DNA from: Alteromonadaceae bacterium
Lineage (GTDB): Bacteria; Pseudomonadota; Gammaproteobacteria; Pseudomonadales; Oleiphilaceae
NCBI GenBank assembly: GCA_013393545.1
Contig: JABXHG010000129.1
Span: forward strand, 1 to 21,497
Direction of reading: 5' to 3'
DNA: 21,497 nt
A model generated the notes under the pieces. That model had not been told where the DNA came from and ran no database searches. It saw only the letters and a list, made by a program, of their open reading frames with translations. The translations under genes and the position numbers were made by a program. This document shows positions 1 to 7,191 of this stretch, piece after piece (within the stretch, counting starts at the first letter, position 1; each line of letters starts with the position of its first letter).

Positions 1-592
1 TCTGGCGGTAAGGCCCGTCTTGGCCTTTCCGCTCGTAGAAGCGCAGGTAGGACTTGCTGCCAGTCACCTGGATGGAATCCATGATGGCCTGCATGGCCTG
101 CTGCCATTTCTCGTGCTTGATATCCAGGCTGCGCAGGCCCAGCACGCGGGCGGTGTTGATCTTGCCTTCACGGTCGGTCTGGAAGGCGTGTTCAACCAGG
201 GCCTGCACTTCGGAGCGGCTGCCGGCCGTCCATTCGTGGATGCACTGGTCAATCAGCTCTTTGGCCACCTGCAGGCGCTCATCAAACTGGAGGTGATCAG
301 ACACGGCCCGCTTCACCTGGTACTGGCCGTCGAAGCTGGCCAGGGTGACGTTGCCTTTCTTGCCGCCGTAGGTGGTGTCGTACTCCCGGGCGGACAGTTC
401 CAGGAAGGCTTCCACTTCGGTGGCAATCTCTGCCTTCACGCGGATCATCTGTTCCTGCAGGTCTTTGACTTTGGCAATGACTTCCATCACCAGGTCATCG
501 CGCAGGCGGTCGATGTCTTTGATCTGGTCCACGGGTACCAGGTGGCCTTTGGCGTTGCGCCGGTACTGGTCTTGGTTTTCTGCTGTGCTCAT
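1..592 (-). CDS. DUF3164 family phage protein (3' end cut by window)
   Basis: Reading the minus strand from the ATG at 592 gives an uninterrupted frame to the window edge (at least 197 residues, no stop reached). It begins MSTAENQDQYRRNAKGHLVP and continues with DQIKDIDRLRDDLV. It ends in-window with KSYLRFYERKGQDGPYRQ. This order (a 'G-H-L-V-P' start, a charged helical middle, then an 'RFYER' tail) is what I know of DUF3164, common in early operons of Mu-like phages and of unknown biochemical role. A GAGGT ribosome binding site lies just upstream. It is the last in-window gene of the leftward early operon, 8 nt after the preceding gene. The overlapping plus-strand frames are shadows. Family assignment is by eye, fairly secure; function is unknown. 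Confidence 0.85.
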   Translation of the reverse strand, partial: MSTAENQDQYRRNAKGHLVPVDQIKDIDRLRDDLVMEVIAKVKDLQEQMIRVKAEIATEVEAFLELSAREYDTTYGGKKGNVTLASFDGQYQVKRAVSDHLQFDERLQVAKELIDQCIHEWTAGSRSEVQALVEHAFQTDREGKINTARVLGLRSLDIKHEKWQQAMQAIMDSIQVTGSKSYLRFYERKGQDGPYRQ

Positions 593-600
593 GGTTTACC

Positions 601-942
601 TCACGTCGCTTGGGGAAATGGGTTGTTGCCCGGGCGGAAGCCGCACAGGCGGCCGCGTTTCTTGGGGTAGCGGTGGTGCCGCATGGGCTCCATGTACGCG
701 CCACCCTTCTTGGCCAGGGAGCTTTGCAGCTCCTGTTCGGTTTGTTCCTGGATCTCGGCCCGCATGAGCGTTACCCGTACACGGGTTTGCTCCGGCATCA
801 GCGGGAACGGCTGGTGCAGCAGGTGTTCGTAGCGGGCCGGATCGGCCAGGTACTGGTCCAGGGTTACGCCGTGCCGGTACAGCATGTTGTTTGCGTACTG
901 GTCGGCGTAGTGCTCCAGGTAGGCGGTTGGATGCATGGCCAT
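601..942 (-). CDS. Hypothetical early phage protein, 113 aa
   Basis: I do not recognise a family. The ATG at 942 is chosen over the longer frame (which begins at 987) because a GGAG motif sits 8 nt before it and the MuB-like stop codon ends 1 nt upstream, the tight packing seen across this operon. The protein starts MAMHPTAYLEHYADQYANN. It has a Tyr/His-rich N-terminal half, a Glu/Gln-rich helical stretch around residues 58-78 (RAEIQEQTEQELQ), and a basic C-terminus (residues ~85-105, with RHHRYPKKRGR). A second ATG two codons later is a possible alternative start. Position between the transposition genes and the DUF3164 gene implies early expression. The role is unknown. Confidence 0.7.
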   Translation of the reverse strand: MAMHPTAYLEHYADQYANNMLYRHGVTLDQYLADPARYEHLLHQPFPLMPEQTRVRVTLMRAEIQEQTEQELQSSLAKKGGAYMEPMRHHRYPKKRGRLCGFRPGNNPFPQAT

Positions 943-943
943 G

Positions 944-2107
944 TCATCCAACTCCGTTGATGGTTTGGGCATCGATCTGAGGCACACCGAGATCTGCTGC
1001 CAGATTCATGGCAGCGGTCATCAGGTTGCCCACGGCGAGCGGGTAAAGGTTCGAAACGCGCACATCGCGCTTTCTGCTGGGCAAGCGCAGCCGTGCAACA
1101 ATGGCATCGATAGCAGATTCATCCAGGAAGCTGTCCGCTTTCCGGCCTGCCTTCTCGAACCGAAAAGCGAGGAACTCCGCAAGATCTGCGGGATCGATCG
1201 GGTTCAGGGTGACCACCTCACAACGCTGAACCACTTCCCGAACGTCCATGCGGTTTACCGAGAGTTTGTCTGCGAGCTCCGGCTGACCAATCAAGACCAC
1301 AGACACCAGCTTGGTGAAGCCCACCTCCAGTTCCAGGATGCGTTTCAGGTGCTTGAGTGTCGGAATCGGCAGGCTGTGCGCCTCCTCGATAACCAGGCAG
1401 TGGCGGTACCCGGCAGCCTGGCTGTCTTTCAGTGCCTGGTGCAGCTGGCGAAACCGGGCTTGAGGGCTGATTCGAGGTTTTTCCAACGGAGCCACAGCTG
1501 CCAGCAACGCCGATGTAATATCACTGCTCTTGAACGTTTTGCCCTTGCGGTCGTTGTCTTCCGCCTCTACCACATAGGGCTCAATGAGTTTCACCGGCAG
1601 ATGTTCATCGTCTATGCGCTGCACCAGGTCCCGGCGCAGTGTGCTTTTGCCTGAACCGGATTCACCAATCACCGCCACGAAACCGCCATAACGAGCGGTT
1701 GCGTACATGGAATCGCGCACGTAGCGGATATCCGGGCTAACCCACATCTCGTCCGGTGAGTTCAGCTCATCAAACGGGTCCCGAAAGATGCCGAACGCTT
1801 TCCTGGCGGCTGGTGTCAGGCGTTGTTTACGTAGTAACATTTCGTCGTCCTCCTCGGACATTGATGATTGAGGCGCATCGTCGTGCGCTATTTCGTCGTC
1901 AAACGCGGTGCTGACGGTTGCCGCCGCAGCACCGCACCTCTCCAGAAAACCTCTGATTTGCTGTTCCAACTCTGACCGATCAACCGACTTGGGCCAGAGA
2001 TTGTTGTTGCAGAGGTGGGTAATGGCGGAACGATTAACCCCAACCGCCCGGGCCAGATCCGCCTGGCTTTTACCTACCGATGCAAGAGCGCCTTTTAACT
2101 TGAGCAT
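944..2107 (-). CDS. MuB-like AAA+ ATPase, transposition target activator
   Basis: 387 residues. The N-terminal ~35 residues look like a helix-turn-helix (KSQADLARAVGVNRSAITHL), as in Mu B, whose N-terminus also binds DNA. The ATPase core has Walker A GESGSGKST at 148-156, Walker B HCLVIEEAH at 236-244 and a sensor-1-like segment VVLIGQPE at 270-277, an arrangement typical of ExeA-like AAA proteins. In Mu, B binds target DNA with ATP, attracts the transpososome, and stimulates the transposase while protecting nearby phage DNA. Here it starts within the transposase stop codon (TGATG overlap), so the two are translationally coupled. It is longer than Mu B (312 aa) because of an acidic linker at ~60-95. 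Role is inferred from family and neighbour; confidence is high. Confidence 0.93.
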   Translation of the reverse strand: MLKLKGALASVGKSQADLARAVGVNRSAITHLCNNNLWPKSVDRSELEQQIRGFLERCGAAAATVSTAFDDEIAHDDAPQSSMSEEDDEMLLRKQRLTPAARKAFGIFRDPFDELNSPDEMWVSPDIRYVRDSMYATARYGGFVAVIGESGSGKSTLRRDLVQRIDDEHLPVKLIEPYVVEAEDNDRKGKTFKSSDITSALLAAVAPLEKPRISPQARFRQLHQALKDSQAAGYRHCLVIEEAHSLPIPTLKHLKRILELEVGFTKLVSVVLIGQPELADKLSVNRMDVREVVQRCEVVTLNPIDPADLAEFLAFRFEKAGRKADSFLDESAIDAIVARLRLPSRKRDVRVSNLYPLAVGNLMTAAMNLAADLGVPQIDAQTINGVG

Positions 2108-3867
2108 CAGGCACCTCCCACAACACGCAGCGGGTTTTGCTGAGGCTGCTTTTCACTGGCTCGCAACTGGGCCTCGATATCGTTCAGCGCCTCCGAGGGC
2201 ACGCCTTCCGGGTGATTTTCTTGAAGCCAGGTAAAGTGCTCCGCGCCTTTCCACAGCCTGCCCAAGCGATCTCGAAGCTGCTTGGCGGCTTCCACATGAG
2301 TAAGCGGCTTGGTGATGACTTCCGGCGCCTGCACTTCCAGTGCTGTGCCGCGCTTTGGCAGGTAGTCCACCGGTTTGTGTTGTTTTACATCGGCATGCGG
2401 GTCGATATCGGCGAACACTCGGCGTTTCGCCTTGCGAGCGGCTTCGGCCGCTTCTTTACTGTCGGTACCGGTCGCGATCTGCTCCAACTCCTCCCGGTTG
2501 CGCTGGGCAGACGTGGTCGCAACGGCCTTGTGCTCCGAGCCGATCATGGCGCCAGTCACCTTGAAGCCGTGGTCATCAAGCTCCACCCGATCCACTACCT
2601 GGAAGTACTCCCGCCCGTTCGCGTCTTTCAGCACAATCTGGGCTGAGTCGTCATCACGCCATGGATTGCGCACCACCAGTAGCTTCTGGCCCACGCCCAC
2701 ATCCGGTACCTCTGCGACATGAAACAGCTTCCCGCGAAAGCTGATGCACAGCTCGCCATCCACAACACGGGTTTCCGGATCGCTGACCGCCAAGTCCCGG
2801 CAGACCTCAATCGACGGAGCCAGCCGTAATTGGTCCTGCGTAATCGTTAGCCACTTGGCGTACCGGGAAACCCCGGTGCGGGTATGAACCGATGTGGCAT
2901 TGAAGTAGGCCGCCCAGCGCCAGGCCAGCTGGTTAATCTCCTCCAGGCTGTTCGCCTTCTGGATGGCCAGCCGGCTTTCAAACAACCGCTCCACCAGGTT
3001 GTGGGCATGTTCTACCTGCCCCTTGGCGCGGGGATTGCCCACCTGGTTGATAATCAGGTCTACCCCCAGGCCCCGGCACAGGTTGCGAAACATTGCGCTT
3101 TTCATGGCCGCGCCGGGGTCTGTCATCATCACGAAAGGCACACCGTGAGCCGGGTCGCCATCACGCTTTTGCATGGCGTTGATAAACACGTTGATCAGGT
3201 TTTCAGCCGTCTCCGCACCCAGCACGTACTCCACGTACAGCCAGCCGCTGGTGTGGTCTGTGATCACATAACGCCAAAGGCGCTGGCGCTCGATCTGCTT
3301 CAGGTTCTCCGGCTTGCCCTCGTAGTACTGGGCCCGATCAAGTGCCTTGGAGCCATCGGTGTCCATGTAGAACTGGGCACTGATGGACGCATCTACCTCC
3401 CAAACGTGGTTCGGGTGGGCACTGCGAAGCGCCACGGCAGGTGTGGGCTGCATCAGTTGGTCCGGGTGCAGCCCATAGTTGCGCAGGGCTCGGCTCACGG
3501 CGTCATCGGACAGAGGAATTTCCTCGCCGGTGCTCGTATCCACCCGAACCGCTCGGATCTTGCCGTCTGCGCGCAGCAGCTCCAACGTGTCTTTCAAAGT
3601 GCCGGTCTGCTTGCCGTTCTTGCGGATGGTTTCCACCAACACAGAGGACAGCAGCTTGGCCTCCCACAGCTCCAGGCTGCATTGCCCGGCATCCGAGCGG
3701 CGCTTGCGTGTTTTAGTCATGGCCACACCTTTGATTTTTCGCAGCAGGGTTGTCCTGCTCATGTTCAGTTGCTCGGCCCAGCGGTCGTAAAAGGGCGTTC
3801 GTTCGCCATGAGGCAGCGACCTGGCCTGCTGGGCAATGGTTACCAATTGCTCCGTCAGGGCGCTCAT
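2107..3867 (-). CDS. MuA-like DDE transposase
   Basis: 586 residues. A helix-turn-helix at ~25-47 (FYDRWAEQLNMSRTTLLRKI) is followed by a second putative DNA-binding region (~62-135). An RNase H-like core follows with catalytic D159 (HVWEVDAS), D250 (MMTDPG) and E286 (KGQVEHAHN). The last two are 35 residues apart, the classic DDE spacing. The C-terminal ~120 residues are charged and would correspond to the MuB-interacting part. The enzyme nicks phage ends and joins them to target DNA for integration and replicative transposition. The start at 3867 overlaps the DUF3102 stop by 4 nt and has a GGGAGG motif upstream. It is shorter than Mu A (663 aa). All three catalytic residues are present, so it is probably active. 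Confidence 0.95.
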   Translation of the reverse strand: MSALTEQLVTIAQQARSLPHGERTPFYDRWAEQLNMSRTTLLRKIKGVAMTKTRKRRSDAGQCSLELWEAKLLSSVLVETIRKNGKQTGTLKDTLELLRADGKIRAVRVDTSTGEEIPLSDDAVSRALRNYGLHPDQLMQPTPAVALRSAHPNHVWEVDASISAQFYMDTDGSKALDRAQYYEGKPENLKQIERQRLWRYVITDHTSGWLYVEYVLGAETAENLINVFINAMQKRDGDPAHGVPFVMMTDPGAAMKSAMFRNLCRGLGVDLIINQVGNPRAKGQVEHAHNLVERLFESRLAIQKANSLEEINQLAWRWAAYFNATSVHTRTGVSRYAKWLTITQDQLRLAPSIEVCRDLAVSDPETRVVDGELCISFRGKLFHVAEVPDVGVGQKLLVVRNPWRDDDSAQIVLKDANGREYFQVVDRVELDDHGFKVTGAMIGSEHKAVATTSAQRNREELEQIATGTDSKEAAEAARKAKRRVFADIDPHADVKQHKPVDYLPKRGTALEVQAPEVITKPLTHVEAAKQLRDRLGRLWKGAEHFTWLQENHPEGVPSEALNDIEAQLRASEKQPQQNPLRVVGGA

Positions 3868-4808
3868 TCCTGGGCGCCTCCCGCCTCTGCGATGGCCTGC
3901 TGGATAACCTCCTCGGCATCGTCACGCAGCCAGTCGGGCGTGGCATCGCCGTCCAGGTGCCGAGGCAAATCAAAATCTGCGCGCAGTTCGGCCAGGCGGG
4001 TTTCAATCTGCGCCACCTGGCCGGCGGCCATCACGTTGTGCCGGGTGCTATTGGCCTGGTCGTGCTCATCAAGGGCTCGCAAAGCCGGCAGCAAGCACCG
4101 GTTGATCTCGCCCAGCACAGAGGCCGCGTGCCGGGTAAGCTCTTCTGAAAGCTTCTGGGCCATCTCGTCGGGCGGCAGGGTTTCCACCAGGGGTGGCTTG
4201 GTTTTCAGCTTGGTGAGCTCGGCATCCAGGGCGTCGATCTTGCTGTTCTTGTCACTCAGCACTTTGGCCCGGGCCTCGGCGTTTTCGCGGGCTTCGCGGA
4301 GGGAGCGGCGGAGCTCCCGGACGCTCATCCGGTCTACGTCATCCAGGGTGAGGCCTGCCACCGTGCCGCCTTCGGCGAGTTCGGCAAGATCCTCGTCGTC
4401 TTCACTGACCAGCTCCAACAGCTTTGACTTGCCTAAAACCGACAACGTTGTCGCTTTTGACTGGAGCGCCGGCGACAAATACTTAATGGCCGCTTTCATC
4501 ATCCGCTGTGCCGCTCGCTCATGGATTCCAAGCTGGCTTTCCACCACTTCAATGAACTCTCCGTGGGTTTCGTGCTCCTTCAAAAGCACGAGGCGCTTTC
4601 CTGCCTCAAGCATGGCTTCAGCGGACTGGGCCATGTAGAACTTGGCCTCGTTTACAACGCGGCTTCGCTCGTACGGAAGGCCATCACCAAAGCGCTCCAT
4701 GATCTCCGATGAGTGAGCAGCCAGCTCGTGCGACTCCTGCACCAGCTTTTCGGTGTTGGTTGGCTCCGGTGCAATTTCCGGGTCATAGGTATTGGGTGTA
4801 CGCGCCAT
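3864..4808 (-). CDS. DUF3102 family phage protein
   Basis: 314 residues. The N-terminal half (ESHELAAHSSEIMERF, VNEAKFYMAQSAEAMLEAGKRL, then GEFIEVVESQLGIHERAAQR) matches my knowledge of DUF3102, a phage-associated domain with a probable DNA-binding character but no proven function. Residues ~165-205 form a likely coiled coil rich in Arg, Glu and Ala, followed by a second helical region. The ATG at 4808 has a strong AAGGAG site. The 3' end overlaps the transposase start (ATGA), suggesting coupled translation and a role linked to transposition or replication. Residues 83-133 are encoded by a stretch duplicated almost perfectly, in inverted orientation, at 7982-8136. Confidence 0.85.
   Translation of the reverse strand: MARTPNTYDPEIAPEPTNTEKLVQESHELAAHSSEIMERFGDGLPYERSRVVNEAKFYMAQSAEAMLEAGKRLVLLKEHETHGEFIEVVESQLGIHERAAQRMMKAAIKYLSPALQSKATTLSVLGKSKLLELVSEDDEDLAELAEGGTVAGLTLDDVDRMSVRELRRSLREARENAEARAKVLSDKNSKIDALDAELTKLKTKPPLVETLPPDEMAQKLSEELTRHAASVLGEINRCLLPALRALDEHDQANSTRHNVMAAGQVAQIETRLAELRADFDLPRHLDGDATPDWLRDDAEEVIQQAIAEAGGAQE
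4410..4564 (-). repeat. Inverted repeat copy A (inside DUF3102 gene)
   Basis: The 155 bp from 4410 to 4564 align without gaps to 7982-8136 in opposite orientation, with 148 identities counted by hand (7 mismatches, about 95%). In this copy the sequence is an internal part of the intact DUF3102 reading frame (residues 83-133). Identity ends sharply at both sides. Confidence 0.95.
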
Positions 4809-4820
4809 ATCGATCTCCTT

Positions 4821-5141
4821 TTAAAGGTTTGCACCAGCTGTGACGCGCTGGTTGATTTCATCCATCCGCTGTTGCGCCTTGCCGATCTCCTGCTGATGCC
4901 GCACGGCAATCTGCAGCACCCGGATGCTCTGGGCGTAGCGGCCGGTCTCCAGCTTGATGGCCGCTCCCTCGGCCACCAGGGTGTTCAGGCACCGGTTGAT
5001 GGTGGCCGGGCTTTCGCCCAGGGCTTTACTCAACTCGGTGTTGCTCAGGCCAGTAATGCTGTGGCCACTCAGGGCGAACAGCACTTTCAGGCACTTCGCG
5101 CCACTGCGACTGATGCGGGTAGGGTTCGCGATGTCGGTCAT
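4821..5141 (-). CDS. Winged-helix (IclR-like N-terminal) DNA-binding protein
   Basis: 106 residues. An N-terminal helical part (RSGAKCLKVLFALSGHSITG) is followed by a helix-turn-helix at ~33-55 (SNTELSKALGESPATINRCL) and a wing-like segment (LVAEGAAIKLETGRYAQS). This is the order in the IclR/MarR-type winged helix, without any effector domain. The last ~30 residues are a Gln/Glu-rich helix that may dimerise. GGAG lies upstream of the ATG at 5141, and 12 nt separate it from the DUF3102 gene. Such small winged-helix proteins are frequent in early operons of transposable phages. It could regulate phage transcription or help at phage ends. Target unknown. Confidence 0.8.
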   Translation of the reverse strand: MTDIANPTRISRSGAKCLKVLFALSGHSITGLSNTELSKALGESPATINRCLNTLVAEGAAIKLETGRYAQSIRVLQIAVRHQQEIGKAQQRMDEINQRVTAGANL

Positions 5142-5156
5142 TCGTTTTTACTCCAG

Positions 5157-5360
5157 TCAGGCCGCGTATTCGGCGTTGTTCAGTTCACCGATAACCCAGT
5201 CCAGGGAGGCCTCTGCCTCCTCGGATTGGCATTCGACAACGCGCTTGCAGTAGGCGTGGCTGTTATCGCCGGTAATCGGGTCAAGGCCATTAAGCTCACT
5301 GGCCGGACGCTGGGTGCCGCACAAGCTGCATGAATACAGCGTTTGTTGGTTCTGACTCAT
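5157..5360 (-). CDS. Small Cys-rich protein, possible zinc-binding
   Basis: 67 residues beginning MSQNQQTLYSCSLCGTQRP. Cysteines at 11 and 14 form a CxxC pair. C38 and C44 (YCKRVVEC) could complete a four-Cys zinc site, though the second pair is spaced CxxxxxC rather than CxxC. The C-terminus is acidic (SEEAEASLDWVIGELNNAE). GGAG precedes the ATG at 5360, and the previous gene ends 6 nt away. Compact packing and the RBS support a real gene. I cannot name a family. A small zinc-ribbon adaptor is one reading. Confidence 0.7.
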   Translation of the reverse strand: MSQNQQTLYSCSLCGTQRPASELNGLDPITGDNSHAYCKRVVECQSEEAEASLDWVIGELNNAEYAA

Positions 5361-5366
5361 CTGCCA

Positions 5367-5837
5367 TTACTCCAAATCAAACTGTGGTTGTTGGTGCTGC
5401 TGCACATTGCCCCGGTGCCAGGCCAGTTGCTCCATCGCACCCTGAATGCCCGCCAATGTGTCTTCGGCATTCTGGCTGCCCCGGTAAAAGTTCATGAGCA
5501 AGCCAGTAACGTCGTGCAGCCGCGCCTGCAGCTCCTGGATGTCGCTGGCATCTGCCTGGCGGCCGGTAGGGATATCCACCAGCAACTTGCCGCCGTTGGC
5601 GGCCAGCCAGCGGGACACCAGATTGATGCCGCAGGCCCGCTCGTAGGGAATCAGCAGATTGGTGGGGAAGCGCCCGTTCTGCAGCCACTTGTACAGGGCC
5701 CAGTGGTCCACCAGGCCCATCAAATCGGCAATGCGCTCCACGCTCAGATTGTGCTTGTCGCGGGCGTACACCTTGCAGCCTTCCAGGGCGTCTCGGAGGC
5801 TGTTGGGTTGGTAGGTTTTCCAGGTTCTGCGAGCCAT
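5367..5837 (-). CDS. Conserved transposable-phage early protein (MARRTWKTYQP type)
   Basis: 156 residues from the ATG at 5837. The frame opens further to 5954, but that upstream ATG lacks a ribosome site and the protein style becomes conserved-looking only from MARRTWKTYQPNSLRDAL onward. It contains a helix-turn-helix-like stretch (~35-60, LSVERIADLMGLVDHWALYKWLQNG) followed by ACGINLVSRWLAANGGKL. I recall similar proteins in Pseudomonas transposable phages, annotated as hypothetical. The HTH-like segment suggests DNA binding. The C-terminal third is helical and Gln-rich. Only a weak AGAGAA is visible upstream, so translation may depend on the leader. Regulatory function is inference. Confidence 0.75.
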   Translation of the reverse strand: MARRTWKTYQPNSLRDALEGCKVYARDKHNLSVERIADLMGLVDHWALYKWLQNGRFPTNLLIPYERACGINLVSRWLAANGGKLLVDIPTGRQADASDIQELQARLHDVTGLLMNFYRGSQNAEDTLAGIQGAMEQLAWHRGNVQQHQQPQFDLE

Positions 5838-5889
5838 TGGACGTTCTCTGTTGCTTGCCGGATTCAGGTGTTCCAAAAAGATCGTTCGT

Positions 5890-5903
5890 TTGCCTATGGG
5901 CAA
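5890..5903. repeat. Small inverted repeat between divergent starts
   Basis: TTGCC-TATG-GGCAA is a perfect 5-bp-arm inverted repeat. It lies between the 5837 minus-strand start and the 5960 plus-strand start, just upstream of the promoter-like sequence. It could be an operator, but such a short repeat may be chance. Confidence 0.3.
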
Positions 5904-5909
5904 CGGCGT

Positions 5910-5938
5910 TTCAATTCGCCTAAGCTTTGCGGTACATT
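5910..5938 (+). promoter_or_regulatory. Putative sigma-70-like promoter for the 5960 gene
   Basis: TTCAAT at 5910-5915 and TACATT at 5933-5938 are separated by 17 bp. They lie 22 bp before the plus-strand ATG at 5960. The match to consensus is moderate, but spacing and position are right for an independently transcribed accessory gene inside an oppositely oriented operon. Confidence 0.4.
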
Positions 5939-5959
5939 CACAACGCAAGGTCATGAGCT

Positions 5960-6265
5960 ATGAACAACGAAACCTCGGCGGAGGCCCAGAGAGACGACAA
6001 GGCTTTAGAGTCTCGCCTTTTACAGGTTGAGGGGCAGATTCACGCTCTGGCGCGATCGTGGCTGTACCTCGCGTCCGGAATGGAAATGCAGGGGCAGTTG
6101 GACGGCCAGAGGCTGGAGCGGATGATGCTCGACGTTCATTGGAACGGTGCCGCGCTGGAACCTCATGCACAGCACATGATGAAGCACCTGGTTGGCCAGC
6201 TTTCCTCTGCCCGTGAGAACCGGCGGCTTCGTGATGGTGACCTATCAACGGGGCTTGCTGAGTAA
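5960..6265 (+). CDS. Hypothetical protein, antisense insertion in early operon
   Basis: 101 residues, beginning MNNETSAEAQRDDKALESRL. I do not recognise it. The composition is ordinary for a soluble helical protein: an acidic N-terminus, the hydrophobic segment ALARSWLYLASGMEMQG, a helix with LERMMLDVHW, then LEPHAQHMMKHLVGQL. The frame on the other strand (5958-6311) instead looks like a shadow, with long Ser/Pro/Arg/His runs. An AAGG motif precedes the ATG, and a promoter-like pair lies upstream. It is the only plus-strand gene between 1 and 7209, so leftward early transcription would run antisense through it. This resembles a 'moron', a gene expressed from the prophage independently of the lytic program. 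Function unknown. Confidence 0.6.
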   Translation: MNNETSAEAQRDDKALESRLLQVEGQIHALARSWLYLASGMEMQGQLDGQRLERMMLDVHWNGAALEPHAQHMMKHLVGQLSSARENRRLRDGDLSTGLAE

Positions 6266-6289
6266 AGCCGTGGCCGTCTCGTGCGCTGT

Positions 6290-6325
6290 TGTTAATTGTT
6301 TGCTGTGTCATGGCGGTGATCCTTC
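6290..6325 (-). other. Orphan translation start resembling the rha start
   Basis: On the minus strand, an AAGGATCACCGCC leader followed by an ATG at 6311 encodes MTQQTIN. This nearly copies the rha initiation region (GAGGATCACTGCC, then MTQQTLN). The frame stays open to 5958, but after ~15-30 residues it reads like a non-coding shadow lying under the plus-strand gene. I read this as a leftover 5' end of an early gene, or a short coupled leader. It sits 14 nt after the rha stop. Confidence 0.4.
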
Positions 6326-6868
6326 TCAGTGCAGGCTTGGCAGCAAGCCAAGATCGCGGGCACGGCGGCGGTGATAGGTGACGGAGGCCGGGGATTTGCC
6401 CAGCGGGCCAGCGATGTCAGAGCGGCTCTGGCCCTGCTCGGTGCCTTCTACTACGGGGCGCAGTGCGGGGCGCACCTGATCCAGGGCGTTAGCGAAGCGC
6501 TGTTCTCGGGCACGGAGTTCGGCTTCCATGACATTGAAGGCTTGCAAGAAGGCTATCTTCCAGGCGAGCGCATCGCGCCCAGTGAAACCCATGACAACTA
6601 GCGCGAAGGCGTCATGGCTTAATTCGTATTGGGGGAGCTTCCGGCCGCTAGGATCAGAGTATTCACTGAGCGCAAAATTGCGCTCAGTGAACGCGGGATC
6701 GGGCATGTCGGAAAGCAGTTTTTTGATGCCTCGTAGCACCTCCTTGTGCTGCTTACCGAAACGCTCGGCGACAGCTCTGCTGGTGGTAAATGGCTTCCCA
6801 TCGGTGCTCATAAACAGAGCTTCACGGGCAGCCGGTGGGTTGGGTAGATTTAGAGTTTGTTGGGTCAT
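6326..6868 (-). CDS. Rha family phage regulatory protein
   Basis: 180 residues. Residues ~20-115 carry the Rha signature: MSTDGKPFTTSRAVAERFGK, HKEVLRGIKKLL, AFTERNFALSEYSD and GRKLPQYELSHDAFALVVMGF. The C-terminal ~50 residues add a short segment with an HTH-like look (QSRSDIAGPLGKSPASVTYHRRRARDLG), perhaps a second DNA-binding module. Rha proteins are phage regulators: in phage P22-type systems rha expression interferes with growth in strains lacking IHF. The exact mechanism here is unknown. GAGG precedes the ATG at 6868, 26 nt after the Ner-like gene. The second gene of the leftward operon is a sensible place for an early regulator. Confidence 0.85.
   Translation of the reverse strand: MTQQTLNLPNPPAAREALFMSTDGKPFTTSRAVAERFGKQHKEVLRGIKKLLSDMPDPAFTERNFALSEYSDPSGRKLPQYELSHDAFALVVMGFTGRDALAWKIAFLQAFNVMEAELRAREQRFANALDQVRPALRPVVEGTEQGQSRSDIAGPLGKSPASVTYHRRRARDLGLLPSLH
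6662..6691. repeat. Perfect 14-bp-arm palindrome inside rha
   Basis: TTCACTGAGCGCAA, 2 bp, then its exact reverse complement. It covers exactly ten rha codons (residues 60-69). As RNA it would form a strong hairpin with a very tight loop. As DNA it is a near-perfect two-fold site. Confidence 0.9.
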
Positions 6869-6894
6869 GGCAGTGATCCTCTGGGCTTGGAGGC

Positions 6895-7110
6895 TTAAGC
6901 GGCCTGGCTTTCTTTGGCGCCAGACTTCAGGCCCAGTTTCACAGCGATTTCGTGGGCCTGGCCGTAGATGGCCTTGTCGAAACCATTAAGCACCCGGTAA
7001 ACCCGGTTGCGCTTGTAGCCGTTCTCTTCGGCCCATTGGGTGATGGTGATGCCTTGGGCGCGGAAGTTGGCTTTTACTTGCTCAGGTGTCAGGACTTTCT
7101 TGGTGGTCAT
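6895..7110 (-). CDS. Ner/Cro-like small DNA-binding protein
   Basis: 71 residues from the ATG at 7110, with GAGG upstream. The longer upstream frame (to 7299) crosses the promoter and repressor start and is rejected. The sequence MTTKKVLTPEQVKANFRAQG, then ITITQWAEENGYKRNRVYRVLNG, shows a helix-turn-helix (~22-45) and a basic tail with KLGLKSGAKES. Small Ner- or Cro-type proteins are the first gene of the early operon in Mu-like phages. They repress both the early promoter and the repressor promoter once lytic growth starts. Position first in the operon and divergence from the repressor fit this. I cannot tell by eye whether it belongs to the Ner (Nlp) family or another Cro-like family. Confidence 0.8.
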   Translation of the reverse strand: MTTKKVLTPEQVKANFRAQGITITQWAEENGYKRNRVYRVLNGFDKAIYGQAHEIAVKLGLKSGAKESQAA

Positions 7111-7162
7111 GGCGGTGGCCTCGTTGGTTGTCTGGTAAACATCTAGATTCGATGTTGAATTG

Positions 7163-7191
7163 ATTATGGGAAAGAAAACTTTCCCTGTCAA
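7163..7191 (-). promoter_or_regulatory. Leftward early promoter
   Basis: On the minus strand, TTGACA (7191-7186) and CATAAT (7168-7163) are separated by exactly 17 bp: a perfect -35, a -10 with one mismatch and ideal spacing. It points into the Ner-like gene and the whole leftward operon. The inverted repeat GGGAAAG-AAAA-CTTTCCC fills the spacer, so a bound repressor would block RNA polymerase directly. Confidence 0.85.

Noticed and set aside
2884..4638. 584-residue plus-strand frame
   Set aside because: It lies antisense to the transposase and DUF3102 genes, both of which have clear motifs. Its content is low-quality Ser/Arg/His-rich sequence, typical of a GC-rich shadow.
5958..6311. 117-residue minus-strand frame as a full gene
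   Set aside because: Only the first few residues and the leader look genuine. The rest is Ser/Pro/Arg/His-rich and lies under a better plus-strand gene.
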